From Pseudomonas frederiksbergensis (GTDB lineage: Bacteria; Pseudomonadota; Gammaproteobacteria; Pseudomonadales; Pseudomonadaceae): DNA of 64,000 nucleotides. The position numbers and the translations under genes are program-made. Of the stretch, positions 47,864-57,298 are shown piece after piece; position 1 is the first letter of the stretch; each line of letters starts with the position of its first letter. The stretch is from the NCBI RefSeq assembly GCF_003732665.1, contig NZ_MOBP01000009.1:86622-150621 (forward strand). The letters are read 5' to 3'. The notes under the pieces are model-generated. The model was not told where the DNA came from. It did no database searches and saw nothing but the letters and a program-made list of their open reading frames with translations.

Positions 47864-49528
47864 GTGGAACGCGAATACATGGAATTCGACGTGGTCATCG
47901 TCGGTGCCGGCCCCGCTGGTCTTTCCGCCGCCTGCCGCTTGAAGCAGAAGGCCGCCGAAGCCGGTAAGGAAATCAGCGTCTGCGTGGTCGAAAAAGGCTC
48001 CGAAGTCGGTGCTCACATTTTGTCCGGTGCCGTGTTCGAACCACGGGCCCTGAACGAATTGTTCCCGGACTGGAAAGAACTCGGCGCGCCGCTGAACACG
48101 CCGGTCACCCGCGATGACATCTTCGTTCTCAAGAACGCCGACAGCGCGCAGAAAATCCCCGACCTCTTTGTGCCCAAGACCATGCACAACGAAGGCAACT
48201 ACATTATCTCCCTGGGCAACCTGTGCCGCTGGCTCGCCCAGCAGGCCGAGAACCTGGGCGTGGAAATCTACCCGGGCTTCGCCGCCCAGGAAGCGCTGTT
48301 CGACGAGAACGGCGTGGTTCGCGGGATCATCACCGGTGACCTGGGCGTTGATCGCGAAGGCCATCCGAAAGAAGGCCTCTACACCCCGGGCATGGAGCTG
48401 CGTGGCAAGTACACGCTGTTCGCCGAAGGTTGCCGTGGCCACATCGGCAAGCAACTGATCAAGCGCTTCAACCTCGACAGCGACGCCGACGCCCAGCACT
48501 ACGGCATCGGCCTGAAAGAAATCTGGGAAATCGACCCGGCCAAGCATCAGCCAGGCCTGGTGGTGCACACCGCCGGCTGGCCGCTGGACATCATGGGCAC
48601 CGAGAACACCGGTGGATCGTTCCTCTATCACCTGGAAAACAACCAGGTGGTGGTCGGTCTGATCGTCGATCTTTCCTACAGCAACACCTACCTGTCGCCA
48701 TTCGACGAGTTCCAGCGCCTCAAGCATCACCCGGTGCTCAAGCAGTACCTGGAAGGCGGCAAGCGCATCAGCTACGGCGCTCGCGCAATCTGCAAGGGTG
48801 GCCTGAACTCGCTGCCGAAAATGGTGTTCAAGGGCGGCGCGCTGATCGGTTGCGACCTCGGCACCCTGAACTTCGCCAAGATCAAAGGCAGCCACACCGC
48901 GATGAAGTCCGGCATGCTCGCCGCTGAATCCGTGGCCGAGGCGCTGTTCGCCGAGAAAGACGGCACCGAAGAGCTGACCACTTACGTCGACGCCTTCAAG
49001 AAGAGCTGGCTCTACGACGAACTGTTCGCCAGCCGCAACTTCGGCCCGGCGATCCACAAGTTCGGCGCCATTGTCGGCGGCGGTTTCAACTGGCTCGACC
49101 AGAACATCTTCGGCGGCAAACTGCCGTTCACCCTGCACGACACCAAGCCGGATTACGCGTGCCTCAAGCTCGCGGCGGACTGCAAGAAGATCGATTACCC
49201 GAAACCCGACGGCAAGCTCAGCTTCGACAAACTCAGCTCGGTGTTCATCTCCGGTACTAACCACGAAGAAGAACAACCGTGCCACCTTAAGCTGACCGAC
49301 CCGAGCATCCCGATCAGCAAGAACCTGCCGCTGTACGATGAGCCCGCCCAGCGTTATTGCCCGGCTGGCGTGTACGAAGTGGTGACCAAGGAAGACGGCG
49401 AGAAACGCTTCCAGATCAACGCCCAGAACTGCGTTCACTGCAAGACCTGCGACATCAAGGACCCTGCACAGAACATCACCTGGGTGGCGCCGGAAGGCTC
49501 CGGCGGCCCGACTTACCCGAACATGTAA
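47864..49528 (+). CDS. Electron transfer flavoprotein:ubiquinone oxidoreductase
   Basis: A 554-aa membrane-associated FAD and 4Fe-4S enzyme (ETF-QO) that moves electrons from ETF to ubiquinone. FAD motif VVIVGAGPAGLSAA is near the N-terminus. The cluster cysteines are near the C-terminus: RYCPAGVYE and NCVHCKTCDIKDP. The GTG at 47864 has TAGGAGATAACCT upstream and gives the conserved start MEREYMEFD. Divergent from etfBA. Terminator follows. Confidence 0.96.
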   Translation: MEREYMEFDVVIVGAGPAGLSAACRLKQKAAEAGKEISVCVVEKGSEVGAHILSGAVFEPRALNELFPDWKELGAPLNTPVTRDDIFVLKNADSAQKIPDLFVPKTMHNEGNYIISLGNLCRWLAQQAENLGVEIYPGFAAQEALFDENGVVRGIITGDLGVDREGHPKEGLYTPGMELRGKYTLFAEGCRGHIGKQLIKRFNLDSDADAQHYGIGLKEIWEIDPAKHQPGLVVHTAGWPLDIMGTENTGGSFLYHLENNQVVVGLIVDLSYSNTYLSPFDEFQRLKHHPVLKQYLEGGKRISYGARAICKGGLNSLPKMVFKGGALIGCDLGTLNFAKIKGSHTAMKSGMLAAESVAEALFAEKDGTEELTTYVDAFKKSWLYDELFASRNFGPAIHKFGAIVGGGFNWLDQNIFGGKLPFTLHDTKPDYACLKLAADCKKIDYPKPDGKLSFDKLSSVFISGTNHEEEQPCHLKLTDPSIPISKNLPLYDEPAQRYCPAGVYEVVTKEDGEKRFQINAQNCVHCKTCDIKDPAQNITWVAPEGSGGPTYPNM

Positions 49529-49546
49529 GCCGCACGCCTGAACATC

Positions 49547-49571
49547 AAGGCTCCCGAATGGGGGCCTTTTT
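49547..49571 (+). terminator. Intrinsic terminator of etf-QO
   Basis: AAGGCTCCC / GGGGGCCTT stem (one G-T pair), loop GAAT, followed by TTTTT. It starts 18 bases after the stop codon. Confidence 0.88.
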
Positions 49572-49603
49572 GTTGCCTGCAATTTAAGCCACAACACAGA
49601 ACC

Positions 49604-49700
49604 ATTGTGGGAGCGGGCTTGCTCGCGAATCCGGTGTATCAGCCACCATTTAAGTCGACTGACCCACCGCATTCGCGAGCAAGCCCGCTCCCACAGGGGA
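49604..49700. repeat. REP pair, family A
   Basis: Two inverted family-A palindromes between etf-QO and the AraC-type gene. Confidence 0.9.
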
Positions 49701-49711
49701 TCATTGTCAAC

Positions 49712-50602
49712 TTAAGCGGCGCGTTCATCCCCGGGACTGCGCTCAAAGTAGCGCTTATATTCCCGACTGAACTGCGACGTACTCTGATACCCCACCCGAT
49801 GCGCCACCTGCGCCACGCCCAACCCCTCACCCAGCAACAACTGCTGCGCCTTGAGCAAGCGCAAGCGCTTCAAATACTGAACCGGCGACAACAACGTGCT
49901 GCGCTTGAAATGCTCATGGAACGTCGACGCACTCATGTTCGCGCAACCGGCCAGCGTCTCGACATTCAACGGCTCGGTGAAATGCCCGTGCAGATGATTC
50001 AGCGAAGCGGCGATCCGTGCGAATTGCCCCTGCTGCTCCACCAACGCCCGCAACACATCGGCCTGGGGACCGCGCAGCGCCACGAACAACAATTCCCGCA
50101 AACGCGCCGGCCCCATGATCTGGCATTCCAGCGGATCGTGCAGGCAGCGCAACAACCGCTCGACACAACCACGCATGCCGTCATCAAGCACCGCCGAGGT
50201 CATGGACTCCAGGGTCTGCGCCGCAATGCTGCGCCCCGCCACCAGCCCCATGGCCAGTACCAGTTCCCCGAGCAACACGCGGTCGATGGCGATGGAAATC
50301 CCCAGCATCGGCCCCTCCGGCGCGGCAAAGGTTTCGCACTCGAAAGGCACCGGCAGTGCCTGAATCAGATAGTGCCCGGCGCCGTACTCCAGGGTGCGCG
50401 GCCCCAGGTACGCCAATTTGCTGCCCTGGACGATGATCACCAGACTCGGCTCATAGATCTGCGGCCCCCGGGCCACATCGCGGCTGGCGCGCAACACCTG
50501 CACCCCCGGCAACGCCGTGGGGGCGAAGCCGTCGCGGGTGGTCAGCGGCTGGAGCAGTGACACCAGGGTTGCGTTGGCATCGAGATGACGGGTCAACAAC
50601 AT
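49712..50602 (-). CDS. AraC-family transcriptional regulator
   Basis: A 296-aa regulator. The N-terminal AraC_N-type cupin is at about 15-165 (GPQIYEPSLVIIVQGSKLAYLG). Two HTH motifs follow at about 205-290: LNVETLAGCANMSASTFHEHFKRST and GVAQVAHRVGYQSTSQFSREYKRYF. The ATG at 50602 gives the usual start MLLTRHLDAN; longer frames have weaker support. It is divergent from the alcohol dehydrogenase gene, 191 bp away, which it probably controls. Confidence 0.88.
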   Translation of the reverse strand: MLLTRHLDANATLVSLLQPLTTRDGFAPTALPGVQVLRASRDVARGPQIYEPSLVIIVQGSKLAYLGPRTLEYGAGHYLIQALPVPFECETFAAPEGPMLGISIAIDRVLLGELVLAMGLVAGRSIAAQTLESMTSAVLDDGMRGCVERLLRCLHDPLECQIMGPARLRELLFVALRGPQADVLRALVEQQGQFARIAASLNHLHGHFTEPLNVETLAGCANMSASTFHEHFKRSTLLSPVQYLKRLRLLKAQQLLLGEGLGVAQVAHRVGYQSTSQFSREYKRYFERSPGDERAA

Positions 50603-50793
50603 AGGCAGCTCTTCACACAAAAGTGACGAAAAAAGGGATGAAAACATCATCGCAGGTCTGACGGGCAAAGCGACCCGTCAACGGCACATGCCGGAGGATT
50701 AGGCATGACACTCGGAGGAATCGTCATGGCTGCCCCCGGCGAGCCCCCGCAAAATGGCGCATCTCACCTGTCACTGCTTTTGCGAGGTTCCTT

Positions 50794-51846
50794 ATGTACA
50801 CCGCTATCGGATATGCCGCTCAGTCCGCCACCACTCCCCTCGCCCCCGTGAAATTCGAACGCCGCAGCCCTCGGGCCGACGACGTGGCGATCGATATTCT
50901 GTACTGCGGCGTCTGCCATTCCGACATCCACCAGGCCCGAAACGAATGGGGCATTGCCGTTTACCCACTGATGCCCGGCCACGAGATCGTAGGCAAAGTT
51001 ACTGCCGTCGGTGCGAACGTGACCAAGCACAAAATCGGCGATCTGGTCGGCGTCGGCTGCATGGTCGATTCTTGCCGCAGTTGCGAAGCCTGCCAGGCCA
51101 ACCTCGAGCAATATTGCCTCGAAGGTCCGACCATGACCTACGCCACCCCGGACCGGGTCGACGGCAGCAACACCATGGGCGGCTACTCCGACAGCATCGT
51201 GGTCAGCGAGCACTTCGTGGTGCGCATCCCTGCAAAACTCGACCTGGCCAGCGCCGCGCCGATCCTTTGCGCCGGCATTACCACCTACTCGCCGCTCAAG
51301 CACTACGGCGTGAAGGCCGGCGACAAGGTCGGGATCCTCGGCATGGGTGGCCTCGGCCACATGGGCATCAAGTTCGCCAAGGCCATGGGCGCGCAAGTGA
51401 CGTTGTTCACCCGCTCGGCGAGCAAGGCTGAAGAAGCGCGGCGCCAGGGCGCGGACCATGTGATCGTGTCCACCGATGCCGAACAGATGAAGGCCGCTGC
51501 CGGCCATTTCGACTTCCTGCTGGACACCATTCCGGTGCAGCACGACCTCAACCCCTACCTCGATACCCTGCGTTTCGACGGCGTGCACATTCTGGTGGGT
51601 TTGATCGAACCGGTTGATCCGCCGGTCCACGCCGGCAAACTGGTGATGAGCCGCCGCGTGCTGGCCGGTTCGCTGATCGGTGGCGTTGCCGAAACCCAGG
51701 AAGTGCTGGATTTCTGCGCCGAACACAACATCAGCTGCGACATCGAAATGCTCAACATCCATCAGATCAACGAAGCGTTCACCCGCATGATTGCCGGTGA
51801 CGTGAAGTACCGCTTCGTGATCGACATGGCGACGCTGAAAGTCTGA
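50794..51846 (+). CDS. Zinc NAD(P)-dependent alcohol dehydrogenase (YahK/CAD-like)
   Basis: A 350-aa medium-chain dehydrogenase. The catalytic zinc site is CGVCHSD (C39-type) and PGHEIVG. The structural zinc set is CRSCEACQANLEQYC. The Rossmann motif is GILGMGGLGHMG. The pattern is that of NADP-using YahK/cinnamyl-alcohol-type reductases, which reduce many aldehydes. The gene faces the AraC-type regulator and is probably induced by an aldehyde or alcohol signal. It is convergent with the IclR gene, 15 bp apart. Confidence 0.9.
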   Translation: MYTAIGYAAQSATTPLAPVKFERRSPRADDVAIDILYCGVCHSDIHQARNEWGIAVYPLMPGHEIVGKVTAVGANVTKHKIGDLVGVGCMVDSCRSCEACQANLEQYCLEGPTMTYATPDRVDGSNTMGGYSDSIVVSEHFVVRIPAKLDLASAAPILCAGITTYSPLKHYGVKAGDKVGILGMGGLGHMGIKFAKAMGAQVTLFTRSASKAEEARRQGADHVIVSTDAEQMKAAAGHFDFLLDTIPVQHDLNPYLDTLRFDGVHILVGLIEPVDPPVHAGKLVMSRRVLAGSLIGGVAETQEVLDFCAEHNISCDIEMLNIHQINEAFTRMIAGDVKYRFVIDMATLKV

Positions 51847-51861
51847 TCAGACTTTAGCGCC

Positions 51862-52665
51862 TCAGACTTTCAAACCAAGCTCAGCCGAGAGCCGGGCCGT
51901 GACCCCTTTGATCAGGGGAATCAGCTCGGCCATTTTTTCCAGCGGCATGTACGGCACGGTGCTGGCGATGCTGATGCCAGCGACGATGCGCTTGCTGGCA
52001 TCACGAATCGGCGCCGCCACACAACGGATCGACGGTTCGTTGTCCTCCAGATCGAACGCGTAACCCCCCGCCACATACTCAACCATGCGCTGCTGAAACT
52101 GCTCCCAGGACTGCTCCGGGTGCAGCGGCCAGAACTGATTTTTCCCACCGGCCGGCAGGCTCACTTCGTACAAGCGTTTCCAGTCTTCCTGGGAATCATC
52201 CAGCATCAAGGCCTTGCCGATCCCGGTCCGCGCCAACGGCATGCGATGGCCGACCCGCGAACGCATTTCCGGGCCATTGCGTCCCGGATTCTTGTGCAGG
52301 TACAGCACCTCGTCGCCCTCGCGGATGGCCAGGTGAATGGTGTCGCCGGTCAACGCCGACAGCTCGTCCAGATACGGCCCGGCCAGGGTCACCAGCGGCA
52401 GCTCTTCCCGCGCCTGAAAACCCAGCTCGATCAACTTCGGCCCCAGCAGATAGCCGATTTGCGGGACCACGCGCAGGTAACGCTCGTCCACCAGGCAACT
52501 GGCCAGGCGATGGGTGGTGCTGCGCGTGGTGCCGATCAGCCGGGCGATTTCCTTGAGATCGCGGGCGCCACTGGCCACGGCCTGAACCACACCCAAACCA
52601 CGAAGCAGTGTCTGGGTGCCGGTCGGCGCGGCGTCCTTGGCGATTTTTGGGGCGTCTTCCTGCAT
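51862..52665 (-). CDS. IclR-family regulator of the galactonate genes
   Basis: A 267-aa IclR protein with an N-terminal winged helix at about 18-80 (RDLKEIARLIGTTRSTTHRLASCLVDE) and a C-terminal ligand domain from about 95 (GDTIHLAIREGDEVLYLHKNPGRNG ... VAAPIRDASKRIVAGISIAS). It is the last gene of the dgo unit, 60 bp after the MFS gene. E. coli DgoR is a GntR-family protein, so this is a different regulator for the same pathway. The role is inferred from its position. Confidence 0.82.
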   Translation of the reverse strand: MQEDAPKIAKDAAPTGTQTLLRGLGVVQAVASGARDLKEIARLIGTTRSTTHRLASCLVDERYLRVVPQIGYLLGPKLIELGFQAREELPLVTLAGPYLDELSALTGDTIHLAIREGDEVLYLHKNPGRNGPEMRSRVGHRMPLARTGIGKALMLDDSQEDWKRLYEVSLPAGGKNQFWPLHPEQSWEQFQQRMVEYVAGGYAFDLEDNEPSIRCVAAPIRDASKRIVAGISIASTVPYMPLEKMAELIPLIKGVTARLSAELGLKV

Positions 52666-52725
52666 ATCCAGCCTTTACCGTTGAGCGAGGGAACGGGCGG
52701 CATTATGGTCGCCCGACGGCTGCCA

Positions 52726-54036
52726 CTACAACTCGATACGCTCGACCTTGCCCACCAGCAGCACGTAGGAAAGAGCACCGATCAGCGCCAGAACCGCGAT
52801 GTAGGTAATCGCCGGGGCAAACGAATCGCCGGTGGCGAGGAAACCGATGACGATCGGCGTGGTAATCGCCGACAGGTTGCCGATGAAATTGAACACCCCG
52901 CCGGTCAACCCGAGCAACCGTGCCGGGGCCAACGTCGACACCAGCGACCAGGTGATCGAGGCCAGCCCGTTACCGAAGAACGCCAACGCGAGGAAGGCAA
53001 TCACCAGCGGCGTCGACTCGACGAAGTTGGCGCCGATAATCGACGTGGAAATCAGCAGCCCGCCAATGATCGGCAGCTTGCGAGCGAAGCCGACGGTGTA
53101 GCCGCGACGGATCAGGAAATCGGAAAAGAACCCGGAACACAACACACCGACGAACGCCGCGAGAAACGGTAGCGATGCGAGCAAACCGGACTTGATGAAA
53201 TCCATGCCGCGATATTTCACCAGGTACGTCGGGAACCACGTCAGGAAAAACCACAGCGTCGAGTTGAGGCAGAACTGGCCGAGGTAAATGCCCCAGAGCT
53301 TGCGTTTGCTCAGGACAATCCCGAGGTCGGTCCAACTGAATTTCGCCTTGGCTTTCGCCGTGTCAGCCTGGATATCCACCAGCCCGCCGCCCTCGCGGAT
53401 CAAGTCGATTTCAGCGTCGTTGGCGCCCTTGAAATCCCGTGGCTCGCGATACACCGCGTACCAGATCACCGCCCAGATAATGCCCACCACACCGGTGCTG
53501 ACGAACACCATGTGCCAGCCAAATTCATGCTGCAGCCAGGCCAGAACCGGCGTCAGGAACGCCAGCCCGACAAACTGCCCGGAGGTGTAGAAACCGATGG
53601 CCGTGGCGCGTTCGCGCTCGGGGAACCAGGTGGTGACCACGCGGCTGTTGATCGGATAGGCCGGGGCTTCCAGCGCTCCAACCGCCATGCGCAGCACGAA
53701 CAGCGCGATGAAGCTGGCGGCGAAACCGAGCATCACCGTGGCCAGGGACCACAACAGCAGCGCGACGCTGTAGAGAATCCGTGGCGGCACGCGATCCACC
53801 AGCCAGCCGCCGGGGATCTGCATGGCGGCGTAGGTCCAGCCGAACGCGGAGAAAATCAGCCCGACGTGGATCGGGTCGATCCCCAGTTCAGTGGTCAGCG
53901 CCGGGGCGGCGATGGACAGGTTGCTGCGGTCGAGGTAGTTGATCACCACGGTGATAAACAACAGCACCATGATGAAAAAACGCTTGCGGCTGGGCGTCAC
54001 CAACGACGCCTGCCCGGTGAGGGTTTGCGGCTGCAT
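52726..54036 (-). CDS. dgoT: MFS transporter, probable D-galactonate importer
   Basis: A 436-aa major facilitator protein with about twelve helices and the ACS-type motif in TELGIDPIHVGLIFSAFGWTYAAMQIPGGWLVDRVPPR, which fits anion:cation symporters such as DgoT (galactonate/H+). It lies directly downstream of dgoD and upstream of the IclR gene. Substrate inferred from the operon; related hexuronate or glucarate transporters look similar. A REP pair separates it from dgoD. Confidence 0.85.
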   Translation of the reverse strand: MQPQTLTGQASLVTPSRKRFFIMVLLFITVVINYLDRSNLSIAAPALTTELGIDPIHVGLIFSAFGWTYAAMQIPGGWLVDRVPPRILYSVALLLWSLATVMLGFAASFIALFVLRMAVGALEAPAYPINSRVVTTWFPERERATAIGFYTSGQFVGLAFLTPVLAWLQHEFGWHMVFVSTGVVGIIWAVIWYAVYREPRDFKGANDAEIDLIREGGGLVDIQADTAKAKAKFSWTDLGIVLSKRKLWGIYLGQFCLNSTLWFFLTWFPTYLVKYRGMDFIKSGLLASLPFLAAFVGVLCSGFFSDFLIRRGYTVGFARKLPIIGGLLISTSIIGANFVESTPLVIAFLALAFFGNGLASITWSLVSTLAPARLLGLTGGVFNFIGNLSAITTPIVIGFLATGDSFAPAITYIAVLALIGALSYVLLVGKVERIEL

Positions 54037-54092
54037 GAGGGATGCCTCTTCTTATGTTTATTGAGGTCGATGTAACGGCTGACACCGAATCC

Positions 54093-54189
54093 CTTGTGGG
54101 AGCGGGCTTGCTCGCGAAGACGCCGGCACAGGCAACATCTTCGGCAACAGACAGACCGCTTTCGCGAGCAAGCCCGCTCCCACAGGGGA
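54093..54189. repeat. REP pair, family A, inside the dgo operon
   Basis: Two inverted family-A palindromes in the 175-bp gap between dgoD and the MFS gene. In the transcript this structure could protect the upstream dgoKAD part from 3' decay and lower the downstream part. Confidence 0.9.
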
Positions 54190-54211
54190 TCTCGGTTGGA
54201 TCAGAAAGAAC

Positions 54212-55360
54212 TCACCACTCGGCAAAACTGCCATCGGCATGGCGCCAGATCGGGTTGCGCCAGCGGTGGCCGACGGCGGCGCGTTCGATCACGTATTCCT
54301 CGTTGATCTCGATCCCCAGCCCCGGGCCATTCGGAATCTTCACGAAGCCTTTGTCGTAGTCGAACACCCGCGGATCCTTGACGTAATCCAGCAGGTCGTT
54401 GCTCTCGTTGTAGTGGATGCCCAGGCTCTGTTCCTGGATAAACGCGTTGTAGCAAACCGCGTCCAGTTGCAGGCATGCCGCCAGGGCAATCGGGCCCAAC
54501 GGGCAATGCAGCGCCAGCGCCACGTCGTAGGCTTCGGCCATGTTCGCGATCTTGCGGGTTTCGGTGATGCCGCCGGCGTGGGACGCGTCAGGCTGGATGA
54601 TGTCGACGTAGCCTTCACTCAGCACACGCTTGAAATCCCAACGGGAGAACAAGCGCTCACCGAGGGCAATCGGCGTGCTGGTCAGCGGCGCGAGTTCCTT
54701 CAGCGCTTCGTAGTTTTCGCTGAGCACCGGTTCTTCGATGAACATCAACTTGTAAGGGTCGAGTTCCTTCATCAGCACCTTGGCCATGGGCTTGTGCACC
54801 CGGCCATGGAAGTCGACGCCGATGCCGACGTTCGGCCCGACCGCGTCACGCACGGCGGCGACGTTGGCCAGGGCCAGGTCGACTTTCTCGAAGGAATCGA
54901 GGAATTGCAGCTCTTCGGTGCCGTTCATTTTCACCGCAGTGAAACCACGTTCCACCGCTTCTTTCGCGGCGCGCGCAGTGTCCGCCGGGCGGTCGCCGCC
55001 GATCCACGAATACACGCGGATCTTGTCCCGCACCTGGCCACCGAGCAAATCACTGACCGAGACACCCAACGCTTTACCCTTGATGTCCCACAAGGCCTGG
55101 TCGATGCCGGCCAGGGCGCTCATGTGGATCGCGCCGCCCCGATAGAAGCCGCCGCGATAGAGCACGGTCCAGATGTCTTCGATATTGCGTGGGTCTTTGC
55201 CGATCAGGTAGTCGGACAATTCTTCAACGGCAGCGGCGACAGTGTGGGCGCGGCCTTCGACCACGGGCTCGCCCCAACCGGTCACGCCCTCGTCGGTTTC
55301 GACCTTGAGGAAGCACCAGCGTGGCGGGACGATGAAGGTGGTGAGTTTAGTGATTTTCAT
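54212..55360 (-). CDS. dgoD: D-galactonate dehydratase
   Basis: A 382-aa enolase-superfamily enzyme that removes water from D-galactonate to give 2-keto-3-deoxygalactonate. Landmarks: [32 protein letters not shown], metal-binding GVDFHGRV and the catalytic region [14 protein letters not shown] near 285-300. Length equals E. coli DgoD. The start at 55360 (MKITKLTTF) is the family start. Third gene in dgoK-dgoA-dgoD-dgoT-IclR. Confidence 0.95.
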   Translation of the reverse strand: MKITKLTTFIVPPRWCFLKVETDEGVTGWGEPVVEGRAHTVAAAVEELSDYLIGKDPRNIEDIWTVLYRGGFYRGGAIHMSALAGIDQALWDIKGKALGVSVSDLLGGQVRDKIRVYSWIGGDRPADTARAAKEAVERGFTAVKMNGTEELQFLDSFEKVDLALANVAAVRDAVGPNVGIGVDFHGRVHKPMAKVLMKELDPYKLMFIEEPVLSENYEALKELAPLTSTPIALGERLFSRWDFKRVLSEGYVDIIQPDASHAGGITETRKIANMAEAYDVALALHCPLGPIALAACLQLDAVCYNAFIQEQSLGIHYNESNDLLDYVKDPRVFDYDKGFVKIPNGPGLGIEINEEYVIERAAVGHRWRNPIWRHADGSFAEW

Positions 55361-55407
55361 CTCATTGTCTCTCTTGTTAGATGCAGCGCTCACAGCGCCA
55401 AAAATTC

Positions 55408-56028
55408 TTAGCTCAGGGCTTTCCAGGCAGTGACGTAAGCCTTGGCATTGGCCGCCACTTGCTCCGGGGTCATGCCCGGTTTGAACAACCCGGAACCGAG
55501 GCCGAAACCTTTGACGCCCGCGTCGATAAACACCTGCATATTGTCCGGCGTAATCCCGCCCACCGGCGCGAGGATAGTCCCGGCCGGCAGCACCGCGAGC
55601 CAGGCTTTCACAACCGCTGGCCCCATCTGCTCGGCGGGAAACATCTTCAGCACATCCGCGCCTTCAGCCAGTGCAGCAAAGGCCTCGGTCGGCGTCGCCA
55701 CACCCGGCGACAGGAACAACCCCGCCGCCTTCGCTGCGCGCAGGACCTTGGGATCGCTGTGCGGCATGACGATCACCTGACCGCCGGCCGCTTTCACCTG
55801 CTCGACCTGTTCCGGCGTCAGCACCGTGCCCGCGCCGATCAGGCAATCGGCGGGCAAGGTACTGCGCAGGATGCGGATACTTTCGTACGGCTCGGGGGAA
55901 TTAAGCGGCACTTCGATGACGCGAAATCCGGCGCTGTACAGGACTTCGCCGATGGCCGCCGCCTCTGTAGGACGCAGGCCGCGCAGGATCGCGATCAGGC
56001 CGTTTTGCGCCAGGGCTTGCTTGAGCAT
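55408..56028 (-). CDS. dgoA: 2-dehydro-3-deoxy-6-phosphogalactonate aldolase
   Basis: A 206-aa class I KDPG/KDPGal aldolase. The Schiff-base lysine is K128 ([10 protein letters not shown]). LRGLRPTEA and [11 protein letters not shown] are also conserved. It cleaves 2-keto-3-deoxy-6-phosphogalactonate to pyruvate and glyceraldehyde-3-phosphate. 19 bp after dgoK and 47 bp before dgoD. Its neighbours separate it from the Entner-Doudoroff aldolase Eda. Confidence 0.94.
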   Translation of the reverse strand: MLKQALAQNGLIAILRGLRPTEAAAIGEVLYSAGFRVIEVPLNSPEPYESIRILRSTLPADCLIGAGTVLTPEQVEQVKAAGGQVIVMPHSDPKVLRAAKAAGLFLSPGVATPTEAFAALAEGADVLKMFPAEQMGPAVVKAWLAVLPAGTILAPVGGITPDNMQVFIDAGVKGFGLGSGLFKPGMTPEQVAANAKAYVTAWKALS

Positions 56029-56047
56029 GTCAGACCTCCAGTCAGGT

Positions 56048-57040
56048 TTAACGGGATGGATTGTGTGAGACCAGTCCGGCGGCGACCGCCAGTTGCCACA
56101 ACCCGCGCTCGGTGGCTTGCTCGGCCAGGGTCACATTGGCAAAGCCGCAGGCATCGAGGGCCCGGCTATAGCGGGCGCAGAGTTGGGTGTTGCCAATGAG
56201 GATGATCGAAGGCAGATGAACGCTGTTGCGCCGGCGTCGCTGAACATTGGCCAGGGCCGCCAGTTCATGGCCGATCAACAGGCCGGACAGATAGTCCGGC
56301 TGCGCGGTGGCGCTGAGTTCGCCGGTGAGCCCGAGACTGCGAGCGCTAAACAACGTCGACAACGGCCCGATCTCGCCGTCCGCCGACAACGCCACTTGCA
56401 CGCCGCGATCAAATGCCTGGCCATCGAATGACGCACCGTGTTGCTGGGTGCGCCCGAGAATGCTGTGTTCACTGAGTACGGCGAACACTTCGCCGGTCAT
56501 GAAGGTGTCGAAATGGACGATGCAGCCGTCAGCCACTTCCACCCATTTCGAATGACTGCCAGGCAAGCCGATCAACAGATCGTTGCCCGCCCCGCCCGGC
56601 AGGTTCTGCAACACACCAAGGACTTGGGTTTCTTCGCCGCGCATCACATTCGGCAACCGCGAACGCTGAATCACCCCCGGCACGATGTGTACATCGACGC
56701 CGCGAAGACTGCGTACGGTTTGTAGGGAATTTCCGAGATTGGCGACGTTGGCCGGCGTGTCCTGGTAGGACGCTTCGCGCCAGCCCTGGGCACTGCCGAC
56801 CATGCCACAGGCAATCACCGGCAAATCGGGCTGGGCGTCGAGCCAGTCGCCACAGGCCTCATCGAAGGCCAGTTCAAAACCGTCGGTGCATTCCTGGCCG
56901 TTGATGATTCGCGGCGTGCGCGGCAGCTGCATGATCCCGGACGACAGCGAACGCTGTTCCAGCACCTGGCCACCCGCGGCGAGTTTGTAAGCACGTAATG
57001 AGGTTGTCCCCCAATCGAGCGCGATCAATTGCGCCAGCAT
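56048..57040 (-). CDS. dgoK: 2-dehydro-3-deoxygalactonokinase
   Basis: A 330-aa sugar-acid kinase that makes 2-keto-3-deoxy-6-phosphogalactonate. Its N-terminus MLAQLIALDWGTTSLRAYKL has the ASKHA-type phosphate-binding segment (DWGTTSLR). Other landmarks are GMVGSAQGW, LPGSHSKWVEV and FMTGEVFAVLSEHSILG. First gene of the operon; a putative promoter and operator lie just upstream. Confidence 0.95.
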   Translation of the reverse strand: MLAQLIALDWGTTSLRAYKLAAGGQVLEQRSLSSGIMQLPRTPRIINGQECTDGFELAFDEACGDWLDAQPDLPVIACGMVGSAQGWREASYQDTPANVANLGNSLQTVRSLRGVDVHIVPGVIQRSRLPNVMRGEETQVLGVLQNLPGGAGNDLLIGLPGSHSKWVEVADGCIVHFDTFMTGEVFAVLSEHSILGRTQQHGASFDGQAFDRGVQVALSADGEIGPLSTLFSARSLGLTGELSATAQPDYLSGLLIGHELAALANVQRRRRNSVHLPSIILIGNTQLCARYSRALDACGFANVTLAEQATERGLWQLAVAAGLVSHNPSR

Positions 57041-57081
57041 CGCTTCACCTGTTTTGTTTTATTGGCAGTGAGTGAGCTGGA

Positions 57082-57110
57082 CTATAAACCCGGACGCGCT
57101 TCAATCTCAA
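57082..57110 (-). promoter_or_regulatory. Putative sigma70 promoter of the dgo operon
   Basis: On the minus strand, TTGAGA (57110-57105), 17-bp spacer, TTATAG (57087-57082), about 40 bp before the dgoK ATG. Spacing is ideal; each box has two mismatches or fewer to consensus. Confidence 0.6.
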
Positions 57111-57124
57111 TATATAAATATCAC

Positions 57125-57139
57125 TCCCATATTATGGGA
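57125..57139. promoter_or_regulatory. 15-bp inverted repeat, candidate IclR operator
   Basis: TCCCATA-T-TATGGGA, perfectly symmetric around one base. It lies 14 bp upstream of the putative -35 box of dgoK, a common location for an IclR-family site. Assignment to the operon's IclR protein is inference. Confidence 0.6.
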
Positions 57140-57298
57140 TGCCGAACAACAGTAAAAAATGCCCGGCAGCGCTCGACGCCACCTGCCTCATCGGGGCCGG
57201 CGGCGCAGATTTCGCCATTCAATCAGGGGTTATGTGTAATGAAGAGTGGCCTCGATGAGATCAAGACCGGAGCGCTTCCTGGTGGCAGATGCTCGCGA

